NCBI GenBank assembly: GCA_043807765.1
Contig: JAZDFQ010000073.1
Location: 62,001 to 126,000, forward strand
DNA length: 64,000 nt
Source of the DNA: Stygiobacter sp043807765
GTDB lineage: Bacteria; Bacteroidota; Ignavibacteria; Ignavibacteriales; Melioribacteraceae
Direction of reading: 5' to 3'
The notes beneath the pieces were generated by a model. That model was not told where the DNA came from, made no database searches, and worked only from the letters and a program-made list of their open reading frames with translations. Position 1 is the first letter of the stretch. Every line of letters begins with the position of its first letter. The translations under genes were made by a program, and so were the position numbers. Positions 23,294 to 32,444 of the stretch are shown one piece after another.

Positions 23294-24616
23294 TTATGCT
23301 GTGATTCTAATAAACTCTTCTGAAACATGTGTTACTTTTCCGCTGATTGAAGCGTGAACTTTAGCGCCAAGTTTTCCTTCTTCAATATCAGCAATGAGTG
23401 TTCCTTCGTTAACAATAGCTCCTAGTTTAATAACCGGAACAGCCGGCGCACCAACATGCTGCTTCAGCATAATTTTAACTTGTGCCGGTTTAGGACTCTC
23501 TTTAACAAAAGGAGTATGATTGTCATACTTAAGCACATCTATTCTTTTCATCAACTGTTTTAATGGTACTCTTCTTCCCTCTTTAATCGGGTGAACCTTA
23601 ACCGGCTTAAGCTGTTCATATTTCTTACCTTGTTTTCTCAATTCAGCTTTGCCTTGGTCGCATGCTTCGCGCGGATATAAATCTTCCGGACAAGAATAAA
23701 GTGAACACAATCCGCACGAACAGCAAAGATCGGCATATTGATTCCACACAGCAGACCCGCTAGTTGAAAACACCAGTGAACGCATTACTTTATGAGGCTG
23801 AACATCATAACCAAGTAAATAGCGGGGACAAAATTCAGTACAATAGCTGCACTGGTCGCAAGCTGATTTACCAATTCTGTTCATGCTAGTTTTCGGGCGT
23901 TCCATCCGGTTGATTAAATAATGATCTTTTGGAAGAATTATTATTCCGCTGGTTGTCTTGGTTACAACTTCAGATAAATCGAATGTGAGCCTTCCCATAA
24001 GTATGCCGCTAACAAATATTCCATAATCGGAAATAGTTGAACCACCGGCATGATTAAGAATTTCTTGGAAACTTGTACCAATCGGAACGAAAAAAGAAGA
24101 TGGCTTTTTTACGCAACCGGCAACAGAAACAAATTTTTGCGTAACCGCTTTATCTTGAACAGCTCGCGCTATGTTATAAAAAGTTTCAACATTATTAACA
24201 ACACAACCAACATCAAGTGGTAACCCGTGAGGTGGAATTAATCTTTTAGTAGCAGCATAAACTAATTCATACTCATCGCCGCTTGGGTAGAAATCGCCAA
24301 GCAAACACATTTCTGTTTTGCTTTCTTTAATTCTCTTTTCAATTTCATCAACTGCTTCAACATTCTTAGCTTTGATCCCAAAGTAAGCTTTCTTAGCCGA
24401 GGTTTGGCGAGTCATTAATTCTACACCATTTACAATCTCATCCGGAAAATTGCACATTAGTTCAAAATCTTTGTGAATCAAAGGCTCACATTCCGCACCA
24501 TTCACCAAAACAAATTCTACAGTCGATTTGGCTTTAACATGAGTAGGAAATCCGGCACCGCCGGCACCAACAACTCCGGCATCAAATAGTTTTTGTACTA
24601 GGCTCATTCTTATCAT
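23294..24616 (-). CDS. PduS-like RnfC-type iron-sulfur flavoprotein
   Basis: A 440-residue electron-transfer protein of the PduS/RnfC family. The N-terminal NADH/FMN-binding part has GVVGAGGAGFPTHVK and NGAECEPLIHKD; an SLBB-type domain follows; two [4Fe-4S] sites appear in CDQCSYCTEFCPR and CCSCGLCSLYSCPEDLYP. The C-terminal barrel-sandwich segment (VHASISGKVTHVSEEF) is shared with RnfC. PduS reduces cobalamin in propanediol-type microcompartments and binds the shell protein PduT, here encoded just downstream, so PduS is the better name than RnfC. ATGs at 24616 and 24607 are both plausible; either overlaps the end of the phosphatase gene. Confidence 0.88.
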   Translation of the reverse strand: MIRMSLVQKLFDAGVVGAGGAGFPTHVKAKSTVEFVLVNGAECEPLIHKDFELMCNFPDEIVNGVELMTRQTSAKKAYFGIKAKNVEAVDEIEKRIKESKTEMCLLGDFYPSGDEYELVYAATKRLIPPHGLPLDVGCVVNNVETFYNIARAVQDKAVTQKFVSVAGCVKKPSSFFVPIGTSFQEILNHAGGSTISDYGIFVSGILMGRLTFDLSEVVTKTTSGIIILPKDHYLINRMERPKTSMNRIGKSACDQCSYCTEFCPRYLLGYDVQPHKVMRSLVFSTSGSAVWNQYADLCCSCGLCSLYSCPEDLYPREACDQGKAELRKQGKKYEQLKPVKVHPIKEGRRVPLKQLMKRIDVLKYDNHTPFVKESPKPAQVKIMLKQHVGAPAVPVIKLGAIVNEGTLIADIEEGKLGAKVHASISGKVTHVSEEFIRITA

Positions 24617-25844
24617 TTCTCTTAATTACAACAATTGTTTTATCATCTTGATATTGGCTGTCGCTCGTACTAAACTTTTGAACATCTTCCAGTATCACCA
24701 AACATATTTCTTTTGGGGTTTTATGAACGTTATCCATAATTAATTTACCCAGCCGTTCTTCACCATAGAAATCAAATTTATCATTCGCAGCTTCTACTAC
24801 ACCATCGGAGTAGATAACAAGAATATCCCCATTCCTAAAATTCACATGATCTGTTTCAAATTTGGCGTTTGGAGCGGGACCTAGAAGCGGTCCTGTAGAA
24901 TTCAGTAATGATATTTCATTAAATTTTTTTCTAAAAAACATTGGTGGATTATGTCCGGCATTAGCATATAGGAACAATCCTTTTTTATCGTCAGAGAGTT
25001 CACCATAGAACAGAGAAGCAAATTTATCATCACTGAATATTTTATTTACAAGCTGATTCATTCTGGAAAACATCAGTGATATTTTAATCTGAAAACTGCT
25101 CGCCATTCTAATAGCACCGGAGATATACATAGCTTCAGCCGCTGCGCCAAATCCCTTTGATGCAGCATCTCCGACTACAATTCCTAAACGGTCTTCCCCT
25201 TCTCCGATTTTTAGATAATCGTAGAAATCGCCACCCACGATTTGTGCCGGCAGTGTCACTCCAAAAATATCATAATTGTGAAAACGATATTCATGCTCGG
25301 GCAAAATGCTACGCTGAATTTCTTTTGCTTTATCAATATCTGCAATTAAAGTTTTTCTTGATTGGGTTAGATATCTTTCATTCAACTTACTAGTTAGAAC
25401 AGTTGCAACAATGTTCAAAGTATCACGAAGATCGTCACCTATCATTGCACTATTTACCGCAAGTAAATATTCGTAGTATTTTTTGTCACCAACTTTGATC
25501 TTTCTTCCGATACCGGAAGCTGAATACTTTATAATCCCTTTGCTAATGAGTGTTTTGTTTGTTTCATCAGCAAGAATAGTTCTCTCTTGAGCAATTCTTT
25601 CGTAGTAGGGATAATCTTTTAGATAAAGAAGAAAATCTTCTTGAATTTTCTGGACCTTACCGGTTTGGAAAATCAATTTATAGGCTTTTCTTCTTGGCTC
25701 GAACTTCCAAATCCTTCCACCCTTAAGTTGAATTGCTTCATTACTAATGATTTGTTTTAAAACATCGGCAAGAAGATCAGTATCTGAGTTAAAATCCTTA
25801 GAAGCTACAGATTCAATAGTTTTATATAATTTTCTTTGTTCCAT
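24582..25844 (-). CDS. PP2C/RsbU-type serine phosphatase with N-terminal sensory domain
   Basis: A 420-residue signalling phosphatase. Residues 1-150 form a GAF-like domain (GGRIWKFEPRRKAYKLIF) and 170-415 a SpoIIE/RsbU PP2C domain: DIDKAKEIQRSILPE linker helix, VGGDFYDY and VVGDAASKGFGAA metal-binding aspartates, NPPMFFR, and VIYSDGVVEAANDKFDFYG. Such enzymes dephosphorylate anti-sigma-factor antagonists in partner-switching pathways. An open frame extends upstream to 25889, but the ATG at 25844 overlaps the stop of the preceding peptidase gene (TAATG), which points to translational coupling. No STAS or RsbW partner is encoded nearby. Confidence 0.9.
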   Translation of the reverse strand: MEQRKLYKTIESVASKDFNSDTDLLADVLKQIISNEAIQLKGGRIWKFEPRRKAYKLIFQTGKVQKIQEDFLLYLKDYPYYERIAQERTILADETNKTLISKGIIKYSASGIGRKIKVGDKKYYEYLLAVNSAMIGDDLRDTLNIVATVLTSKLNERYLTQSRKTLIADIDKAKEIQRSILPEHEYRFHNYDIFGVTLPAQIVGGDFYDYLKIGEGEDRLGIVVGDAASKGFGAAAEAMYISGAIRMASSFQIKISLMFSRMNQLVNKIFSDDKFASLFYGELSDDKKGLFLYANAGHNPPMFFRKKFNEISLLNSTGPLLGPAPNAKFETDHVNFRNGDILVIYSDGVVEAANDKFDFYGEERLGKLIMDNVHKTPKEICLVILEDVQKFSTSDSQYQDDKTIVVIKRNDKNEPSTKTI

Positions 25845-27112
25845 TATTCCGCGTAAAAGTTGATTAATTTTTCCAATACTTGCTTGCACACTAAATTAAA
25901 TTCATTCGAAGTAAATGAGTTCATAATACTGTTGTGTGTCGGTCTAAAAACTCCTTTTGCAACGTAACCGCCACCTTCAAAAACACCAATTTTACTTTTA
26001 TACTTTTCTTCAGAAGGTGTTGGAATCGGAGTTCCCTCTTCAATCATATTCTTCCACTTGCTCTCAAAATTGACCATTGTTGTTAGGTTTGGCTCCCAAG
26101 GTTCAACATCTGTTGGATACATATCTTGATAAGTGTTGTCGTTTCCATATTCATCAGCTAAACCGGCTAAACCATGAGCAAATTCATGAACAAAAATTTG
26201 ATTTGCACGTGCATCGTATGCACTTGTCATAGAGTAGAAATTGTAAATAGCACCGCCCCCATATTTTTTAGTATTGGCAATAATAAATATTTGATCGTAA
26301 GGAGCATTAGCAGCAACATCTTTTACGGTGTGGTAATCGCTGGTCATCAAATACCGTTCGCTGTCGAAGGTGTAAAAACCGGAATTCAAGATGGTCTGCT
26401 TCCAAATTCCTTTACCCGGTATGTCGGTTTCACTTTCGTTTGATGGAGCCTCAACTCCCCAAATATTTATTTTTGTTTCATTCTCCTTAAAAGGAGAATA
26501 GCTAAATAAATAACCGGCAAACCGTGTGCAGTCATCCTTGAATTTTGTCATCTCATCCTTAGTATATCCTTCAGGTATAAATACAATATCAAGTTTTTCA
26601 GAAGGCTCACCGGAATAGTGAACCTTGAAGGAAGTAAAAGGCTTAATCTTTTCTTTTATAATGAAATAGCTAGATGGATCGATTTCTTTTTCGAATAGTT
26701 TCTGGAAAATATTCTTTCGATCTCTTCTGTATATCTTTACAATAGCCTTGTTCTTTGGAAAAGGAAAACGCACTGAACCCGACATAGAGCGAACTGTGTT
26801 CTTTGATTCTTCAGTTGTCTGCCACTCTTGATACAAAGTTGAAAATCCTCGAGAGTAAATTTCTTGATTGTCAGTAAGGTTAACAACTTTAACTAAATAA
26901 TGTCCATACATAAGTATATCTAGCAAGTTCTTTTTCGAACCACCCCAAGCGCCCTCTTCGATCATTTTATCATAAGAAATTATTTCGGAAGAACGGTCGC
27001 CGGTATGATAAAAATCTAAGCGTAGCGTCTTATCAACAAAGTAATCATCAAACTTAATTTGAGCATAAGTTGAAACAACGAGTAAAGTTAATAGTAAAAA
27101 TATCTTTTTCAT
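25844..27112 (-). CDS. Exported M64-family (IgA peptidase-like) metallopeptidase
   Basis: A 422-residue zinc peptidase. A signal peptide (MKKIFLLLTLLVVSTYAQI) precedes a beta-rich N-terminal domain, and the catalytic domain starts near LDIVFIPEGYTKDEM. The zinc motif HEFAHGLAGLADEY begins at H309 (ligands H309, H313 and the Asp; E310 catalytic), exactly the extended M64 motif. A secreted or periplasmic enzyme. The Ignavibacteriota/Bacteroidota relatives are uncharacterised. The gene starts about 10 bases after pyrE and is coupled to the phosphatase downstream, an odd partnership worth noting. Confidence 0.9.
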   Translation of the reverse strand: MKKIFLLLTLLVVSTYAQIKFDDYFVDKTLRLDFYHTGDRSSEIISYDKMIEEGAWGGSKKNLLDILMYGHYLVKVVNLTDNQEIYSRGFSTLYQEWQTTEESKNTVRSMSGSVRFPFPKNKAIVKIYRRDRKNIFQKLFEKEIDPSSYFIIKEKIKPFTSFKVHYSGEPSEKLDIVFIPEGYTKDEMTKFKDDCTRFAGYLFSYSPFKENETKINIWGVEAPSNESETDIPGKGIWKQTILNSGFYTFDSERYLMTSDYHTVKDVAANAPYDQIFIIANTKKYGGGAIYNFYSMTSAYDARANQIFVHEFAHGLAGLADEYGNDNTYQDMYPTDVEPWEPNLTTMVNFESKWKNMIEEGTPIPTPSEEKYKSKIGVFEGGGYVAKGVFRPTHNSIMNSFTSNEFNLVCKQVLEKLINFYAE

Positions 27113-27122
27113 TTATTCACCT

Positions 27123-27704
27123 TTATGGATTTACTTTACGGGAACCCGGTTTGACAAATGGAATGCTTTGCTTGCATAGAGGGCATTCTTCCGGCACATA
27201 AGAGACCACCTCTAATTGTAGAGTACTAAACTGAGGAAGTCCAAACTGTACTTTATTATTGCTTCTATCCACAATAAAGCCAACTCCGGCAACAATTCCT
27301 CCATTTTTCTTCACAATATCAATTACCTCAAACACAGAGCCGCCGGTAGTAACAACATCCTCGCACACTAAATATTTTTTTCCCTCTTCAATTTGAAAAC
27401 CCCGGCGAAGGGCTAAAACTTTGTCCTCTCTTTCAGCAAAAATGGATTGCTTATTTAGTTGGCGGGCTACTTCTTGTCCAACCACAATTCCACCTATTGC
27501 GGGAGAAATAACAAAATCAATTTCGTGATCCTTAAAGTAGTCTGCGATTTTTGAACAAATCAATTCGTTATGCTGTGGATGCTGTAATACTTTTGCGCAT
27601 TGAAAATATTGATTACTGTGGCGTCCGGATGTCAATAAAAAATGCCCATTTAAAAGGGCATTTGTTTCAATAAAAATATCTAATAAGTTTTGAGTGCTCA
27701 TCAA
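27123..27704 (-). CDS. pyrE: Orotate phosphoribosyltransferase PyrE
   Basis: A 193-residue type I phosphoribosyltransferase of pyrimidine synthesis. GHFLLTSGRHSNQYFQC gives the orotate/PRPP N-terminal motif, AIGGIVVGQEVARQ the flexible part, and LVCEDVVTTGGSVFEV the PRPP-binding loop. The C-terminus has CPLCKQSIP, a two-Cys extension common in the Bacteroidota-type enzymes. The first two codons are both ATG. It heads a minus-strand group with the M64 peptidase, which begins 10 bases later. Confidence 0.95.
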   Translation of the reverse strand: MMSTQNLLDIFIETNALLNGHFLLTSGRHSNQYFQCAKVLQHPQHNELICSKIADYFKDHEIDFVISPAIGGIVVGQEVARQLNKQSIFAEREDKVLALRRGFQIEEGKKYLVCEDVVTTGGSVFEVIDIVKKNGGIVAGVGFIVDRSNNKVQFGLPQFSTLQLEVVSYVPEECPLCKQSIPFVKPGSRKVNP

Positions 27705-27810
27705 CCATCTCTGCTTTATTCTAAATTGAACGGATTTACACTTTATAAAAAAGGCTATGAATACTTCAGATAAAAACTCTAACTAACTAATTCTTAGCAC
27801 CTTACAATTA

Positions 27811-30312
27811 TTACTCAACCGTTTGCTTTGCTTCACTATCTTTTTCTTCGCTTACTTCTGGTTTCGAAGGGACAAAGATCAATTCGTCCTTAGAAGTATT
27901 ATGAGATACAACAATTTTATCTCCTTCGCGAATCGTATTCATCAGCAATTCTTCAGCTAACGGATCTTCGACATACTTTTGAATTGCACGCTTCAGAGGT
28001 CTTGCTCCAAATTTTGGATCGAAGCCTTTCTCAGCTAGAAAATCTTGTGCAGATTGCTCAAGTACAATTTCCATCTTATTCGCATTCAAATTCTTAATTA
28101 AGTCTTTCATTTCGATCATGATAATCTTTTTAATGTCTTCTTTGTCTAAACTTCTGAATACGATTGCTTCATCTATTCTGTTTAAAAACTCCGGATTGAA
28201 AAGACGTTTCATGGCATCTTCAACTGTATTTTTAAGTGCTGTATAGTGGTCTTCAGCAGTTTCTCCGCCAAAACCAAAACCGCCTCCAGCTTTAATATCT
28301 TTAGTACCAACATTGGAAGTCATAATAATGATTGTGTTTTTGAAGTCAACTCGTCTGCCTAAGCTATCTGTCAAAATTCCATCATCAAGAACTTGGAGAA
28401 GTAAATTAAAGACATCAGGATGAGCCTTTTCAATTTCATCAAACAGAACAACTGAATAAGGTTTTCTGCGAACTCGCTCGGTTAACTGTCCACCTTCATC
28501 GTAGCCAACATATCCGGGAGGCGCTCCTACAAGTCTTGAGACAGCGAACTTTTCCATATACTCGCTCATATCAATACGAATGAGAGCATCTTCACTATCA
28601 AACAAATATCTGGCTAATTCTTTAGTCAATTCTGTCTTACCAACGCCTGTTGGACCTAAGAATATAAATGTTCCAATTGGTTTGGTTGGACTTTTTAATC
28701 CGGCACGTGTCCTACGAATTGCTTTTGTAAGTTTAAGAACAGCTTCGTCTTGACCAATTATTCGGCCTTTAAGAGCTTGTTCCATCTTCATCAATTTTTC
28801 AGATTCTGCTTGAACAACACGAGTTACCGGAATTCCGGTCATCATTGAAACAACAGTCGCAATATCATCTTCGCTTACATCATGGACAAGATCTTTTGTT
28901 TTAGCATCCCATTCACGTTTAGCAACTTCAAGATCGGACTGCAATGTTCTTTCCTTATCACGCAAACGAGCGGCTTCTTCATAATCTTGCTGTTTTACCA
29001 CTTGAATTTTTTCTTGCTTAACTTTTTCTATGCTCTCTTCAAGTTTCAGAATATCTTCGGGAACTGTGAAATTACCCATATGAACGCGCGAACCGGCTTC
29101 ATCAATAACATCAATAGCTTTATCGGGTAAATATCTGTCGGTTATGTACCGCTCACTCATTCTTACAGCGTTTTCTATTGCAGCAGTAGAATAACGTACA
29201 TGGTGATGCTGTTCATACTTGAACTTAATGCTTTCAAGAATTTGAATAGTTTGGTCTGGTGTAGGAGGATCGACCATAACTTTTTGAAATCGTCGATCCA
29301 GCGCACCATCCGTCTCGATGAACTTGCGGTATTCATCCAATGTAGTTGCCCCTATGCATTGAATATCGCCTCTAGCTAGTGCCGGTTTGAACATATTTGA
29401 AGCATCCAACGACCCGGAAGCTCCGCCGGCACCAACAATAGTATGAAGCTCATCTATAAATAAAATTACGTCATCAGCTTTTTCAAGCTCAGTCATTAAA
29501 GCTTTCATTCTTTCTTCAAACTGTCCACGGTATTTCGTTCCGGCAACAAGACCGGCTAAATCTAAAGTAACAATTCTCATTTCTTGAAGAATTCGCGGCA
29601 CTTTCTTTTGAATTATTCTAAGAGCAAGCCCCTCAGCAATGGCAGTTTTTCCTACACCGGGTTCGCCAATTAGAACCGGATTGTTTTTCTTTCTACGGCT
29701 TAAAACTTGAGCAACTCTTTCAATTTCTTTTTCTCGACCTATAACAGGATCGAGTTTATCCTCAATAGCTAATTTGGTTAGATCACGACCAAAGTTATCA
29801 AGCACAGGAGTTTTAGTCCTCTCCGGTTTCTTCGCAGACTGAAACTGGGGCGCTGTTGAAGCTTTATTCGGATCTTTGCTTGCAAGAATATTATTTAATT
29901 CAGCTCTGGCATTATCATATGTAACTACAAATTGGTGTAGTATTTGAGTAGCAATATTATCTTCATCTCTTAAAAGAGATAGAAGTATGTGCTCAGTTCC
30001 AATAACATCGGATTTATATATTTTCGACTCGATCTGGGTAATCTTCAGAACTTTCTCAGCTTGCTTAGTTAGCGGAATATTCCCAATTGTTAGCGTTCCG
30101 CCCGAAGTTCTAACGGTATCTTCAATTGCTTTTTTAAGTTTTACAAGATCAACTTCAAGATTGCGTAGAATTCTAACCGCAACACCTTGACCTTCTCGGA
30201 TTATTCCAAGCAATAAATGTTCAGTTCCAATGTAATCGTGACCAAGACGAAGTGCCTCTTCCCTACTTAATCTAATCACCTCTTGCACACGTTCAGAAAA
30301 ATTGCCTTCCAT
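27811..30312 (-). CDS. clpC: ATP-dependent Clp protease ATPase ClpC
   Basis: An 833-residue Hsp100 unfoldase that feeds substrates to ClpP. Two N-terminal Clp_N repeats (residues 4-145), AAA-1 with GEPGVGKTAIAEG, a UVR motif in the middle domain (QQDYEEAARLRDKERTL near residue 435), AAA-2 with GPTGVGKTELTKE, and the C-terminal D2-small domain (FDPKFGARPLKRAIQ). The UVR motif and short middle domain identify ClpC rather than ClpB. No CtsR or McsAB genes are adjacent, so regulation is unclear. It stands as a single gene. Confidence 0.96.
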   Translation of the reverse strand: MEGNFSERVQEVIRLSREEALRLGHDYIGTEHLLLGIIREGQGVAVRILRNLEVDLVKLKKAIEDTVRTSGGTLTIGNIPLTKQAEKVLKITQIESKIYKSDVIGTEHILLSLLRDEDNIATQILHQFVVTYDNARAELNNILASKDPNKASTAPQFQSAKKPERTKTPVLDNFGRDLTKLAIEDKLDPVIGREKEIERVAQVLSRRKKNNPVLIGEPGVGKTAIAEGLALRIIQKKVPRILQEMRIVTLDLAGLVAGTKYRGQFEERMKALMTELEKADDVILFIDELHTIVGAGGASGSLDASNMFKPALARGDIQCIGATTLDEYRKFIETDGALDRRFQKVMVDPPTPDQTIQILESIKFKYEQHHHVRYSTAAIENAVRMSERYITDRYLPDKAIDVIDEAGSRVHMGNFTVPEDILKLEESIEKVKQEKIQVVKQQDYEEAARLRDKERTLQSDLEVAKREWDAKTKDLVHDVSEDDIATVVSMMTGIPVTRVVQAESEKLMKMEQALKGRIIGQDEAVLKLTKAIRRTRAGLKSPTKPIGTFIFLGPTGVGKTELTKELARYLFDSEDALIRIDMSEYMEKFAVSRLVGAPPGYVGYDEGGQLTERVRRKPYSVVLFDEIEKAHPDVFNLLLQVLDDGILTDSLGRRVDFKNTIIIMTSNVGTKDIKAGGGFGFGGETAEDHYTALKNTVEDAMKRLFNPEFLNRIDEAIVFRSLDKEDIKKIIMIEMKDLIKNLNANKMEIVLEQSAQDFLAEKGFDPKFGARPLKRAIQKYVEDPLAEELLMNTIREGDKIVVSHNTSKDELIFVPSKPEVSEEKDSEAKQTVE

Positions 30313-30501
30313 TGCGTTTCCTTTGTTTTCTATACTTAACAGTAAATTCGTTCAAATTGTTTCATAAATATATCTATTGCGACTTCGCATATCAAGGAAC
30401 ATAAATTATCGTCTATTCTTTTTTGATGATTTTTTTGCGTTTTTTGAATTAATTGCGCTCAAAATCCTTACTCCAGATACAGCAAGCTAAATTAGGAGAA
30501 T
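30313..30501. other. Intergenic region between clpC and the small ORF
   Basis: About 190 AT-rich bases that should hold the divergent promoters of clpC and of the plus-strand genes. No palindrome or known operator stands out. An AGGAG sequence at 30494-30498 is the ribosome-binding site of the unusual ORF that follows. Confidence 0.5.
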
Positions 30502-30789
30502 ATTATAAAGTTTATTTACAACAAACATCTTGTTGATTTACTTCTGGTCTTTGAAGCTAACCAAGTAATTGCAAATTGTTCTCAAGCAAAACCAGAATCA
30601 AATGATGTTAGTGGCAGAAAGTTTGTTAATTACGGCGATTTAGTTAAAAGTAGTTTTCAAGTTTCAGATTATATCATTGGGAATGGTGACAAGTACTCGG
30701 AAGAGGAAATTATGAATTCATTTTCTTTGAATGAAATTGTACGCAAAATATGTTTCAAAATTGATGAGTATATAGTTACTAAAAAGTAA
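30502..30789 (+). CDS. 95-codon ORF with non-canonical start codon
   Basis: An open frame reads IIKFIYNKHLVDLLLVFEAN at its N-terminus and ends in ICFKIDEYIVTKK. It is preceded by a stop (TAG) and a strong AGGAG, but the only start candidates within the first ten codons are ATT (30502) and ATA (30505); the first in-frame ATG lies about 70 codons in. Codon use looks like that of real genes here, with no stops for 95 codons. It may start at ATT/ATA as infC does, be a gene whose ATG mutated to ATA, or be the remnant of an inactivated gene. I do not recognise the product. No signal peptide. Confidence 0.45.
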   Translation: MIKFIYNKHLVDLLLVFEANQVIANCSQAKPESNDVSGRKFVNYGDLVKSSFQVSDYIIGNGDKYSEEEIMNSFSLNEIVRKICFKIDEYIVTKK

Positions 30790-30865
30790 TTCTCTTTCTT
30801 CTTTGTAATAGTTTTTCTTATTGATATTTTGAGTTTAGATTAAAAAGAAATTTCTAGGAGAAATG

Positions 30866-31855
30866 ATGGAAGCACTTACCGGTTTATCTGTCGTTGTGAT
30901 TTTTGCAGCGATATTTTTCTTATTCTTAATTCTATACTTTGTACCAATCGGGTTATTCATAACAGCATACTTTTCCGGCGTAAAGGTGAAAATCTTTAGA
31001 GACCTAATTGGAATGCGTTTGCGTAAAGTTTCGCCTCAAGTAATTGTAAGAAATCTTATCAGCGCTACAAAAGCCGGGATTACACTTACTACTTCTCAAC
31101 TAGAGGCTCACTATTTAGCCGGCGGAAATGTATCGAACGTTGTTAACGCACTCATTTCGGCAAACAAAGCCAATCTCGATCTGCAATTTGAAAAAGCCTC
31201 CGCTATTGATCTAGCCGGTCGCGATGTACTTGAGGCTGTGAAGATGTCAGTTAATCCAAAAGTAATTGAAACTCCTCTTGTTTCCGGTGTTGCCAAAGAC
31301 GGTATCCAGTTAAAAGCTATGGCAAGAGTAACAGTTAGAACAAATTTGGAACGATTAGTCGGCGGTGCCGGTGAAGCAACAATTCTTGCTCGCGTTGGAG
31401 AAGGAATCGTTTCCACTATCGGTTCTAGCGATTCTCACAAAGAGGTTTTAGAAAATCCGGATAAAATTTCGAAAGTTGTTCTTGCAAAAGGCTTAGATGC
31501 CGGATCAGCGTTCGAAATTCTTTCGATTGATATTGCAGATGTTGATGTAGGTTCAAACATTGGCGCTATTCTTCAGACAAACCAAGCTGAAGCCGATCTC
31601 AAAGTTGCCCGTGCTAAGGCTGAAGAAAGACGTGCTGCTGCAGTTGCTCTTGAACAAGAAATGAGCGCCGAAGTAGCAAGAATGAAAGCTAAAGTAGTTG
31701 AAGCTGAGAGTGAAATTCCGAAAGCTATTTCTGAAGCTTTCCGCAATGGCAAACTTGGTGTAATGGATTATTATAACATGAAAAACATTCAAGCTGATAC
31801 AGATATGAGAACTTCGATTTCTAAACCAGACGATAAGAAAGATCAGAATGGATAA
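30866..31855 (+). CDS. floA: Flotillin-like protein FloA
   Basis: A 329-residue bacterial flotillin organising functional membrane microdomains. One N-terminal membrane segment (residues 5-30), a SPFH/PHB domain (about 40-200, VKVKIFRDLIGMRLRKVSP), and a C-terminal coiled coil rich in Ala/Glu (NQAEADLKVARAKAEERRAA). The match to YqfA/FloA is strong throughout. Two consecutive ATGs are present; the second (30866) sits five bases after AGGAG and is preferred. The next gene, a membrane-anchored protein, overlaps its end by eight bases, suggesting a functional partner. Confidence 0.95.
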   Translation: MEALTGLSVVVIFAAIFFLFLILYFVPIGLFITAYFSGVKVKIFRDLIGMRLRKVSPQVIVRNLISATKAGITLTTSQLEAHYLAGGNVSNVVNALISANKANLDLQFEKASAIDLAGRDVLEAVKMSVNPKVIETPLVSGVAKDGIQLKAMARVTVRTNLERLVGGAGEATILARVGEGIVSTIGSSDSHKEVLENPDKISKVVLAKGLDAGSAFEILSIDIADVDVGSNIGAILQTNQAEADLKVARAKAEERRAAAVALEQEMSAEVARMKAKVVEAESEIPKAISEAFRNGKLGVMDYYNMKNIQADTDMRTSISKPDDKKDQNG

Positions 31856-32378
31856 TATATTTCAAATAATCATTTTCATTTTTGTTATTTGGAGTATAAT
31901 CGGTTCTGCGCTCGGGAAGAAAAAGACTCAAAACAAGCAGCCGTTGCCAAGAAGAATTCCGCGAGAAGGACCGAACAATCCTTCTCCGAATTATCGCCAA
32001 AATTCTCAAGAAGTCTTGGAAGAGCTTCTCGGTTTCAAAATTCCAAAAAGGGAAGACGAATACCCTACCGGAGTTAACTATGAACTCGATGATCTGGAGA
32101 AGTCGTCCCAAGATTTGGAAAAAGATACGCAAGAAGCTTACAAGCGAAACAAGTATGAACAAGCTCTTGAAGAAATTGACTATGATAAACTTGGTTCTTT
32201 GGAAGAAATGCCGCTCCAACAAACAAAAGTTGAAACATTAGACGCGTATTCGCAGAAGTATACAACCTATTCTCAAACTTCCCAGATGAGAGGTAAGTTT
32301 AGAAACAAGACTAGTATCCGTGATGCAGTAATTCTTTCGGAAATTCTAAATAAGCCCAAAGCTTTGCGAAGAAAATAG
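31848..32378 (+). CDS. Membrane-anchored hypothetical protein coupled to floA
   Basis: A 176-residue protein with one N-terminal membrane helix (IFQIIIFIFVIWSIIGSALG), then a basic, Pro-rich and mostly disordered cytoplasmic tail. A short conserved-looking segment sits near residue 45 (SQEVLEELLGFKIPK) and the C-terminus has SIRDAVILSEILNKPKALRR, a motif I associate with similar small membrane proteins of Bacteroidota-like genomes. The start overlaps floA by eight bases, so it is probably a partner or regulator of the flotillin raft. No enzyme domain. A strong terminator follows. Confidence 0.75.
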   Translation: MDNIFQIIIFIFVIWSIIGSALGKKKTQNKQPLPRRIPREGPNNPSPNYRQNSQEVLEELLGFKIPKREDEYPTGVNYELDDLEKSSQDLEKDTQEAYKRNKYEQALEEIDYDKLGSLEEMPLQQTKVETLDAYSQKYTTYSQTSQMRGKFRNKTSIRDAVILSEILNKPKALRRK

Positions 32379-32388
32379 TTTATCTTTA

Positions 32389-32429
32389 TTACAAAGAAGG
32401 TGAGTTATCTCGCCTTCTTTGTAATTTTT
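32389..32429 (+). terminator. Strong rho-independent terminator after the floA operon
   Basis: TTACAAAGAAGG and CCTTCTTTGTAA form a 12-bp stem extended inward by GAG/CTC, followed by five T. It lies 11 bases after the stop codon; the A/T-rich outer part also makes it usable from the opposite strand. Confidence 0.93.
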
Positions 32430-32444
32430 GCTTGTTACTTGCCC

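Noticed and set aside
23294..24616. Calling this gene RnfC of an Rnf complex
   Set aside because: No rnfABDEG genes are nearby, whereas a PduT-like shell protein is its neighbour, so PduS-like is the better call.
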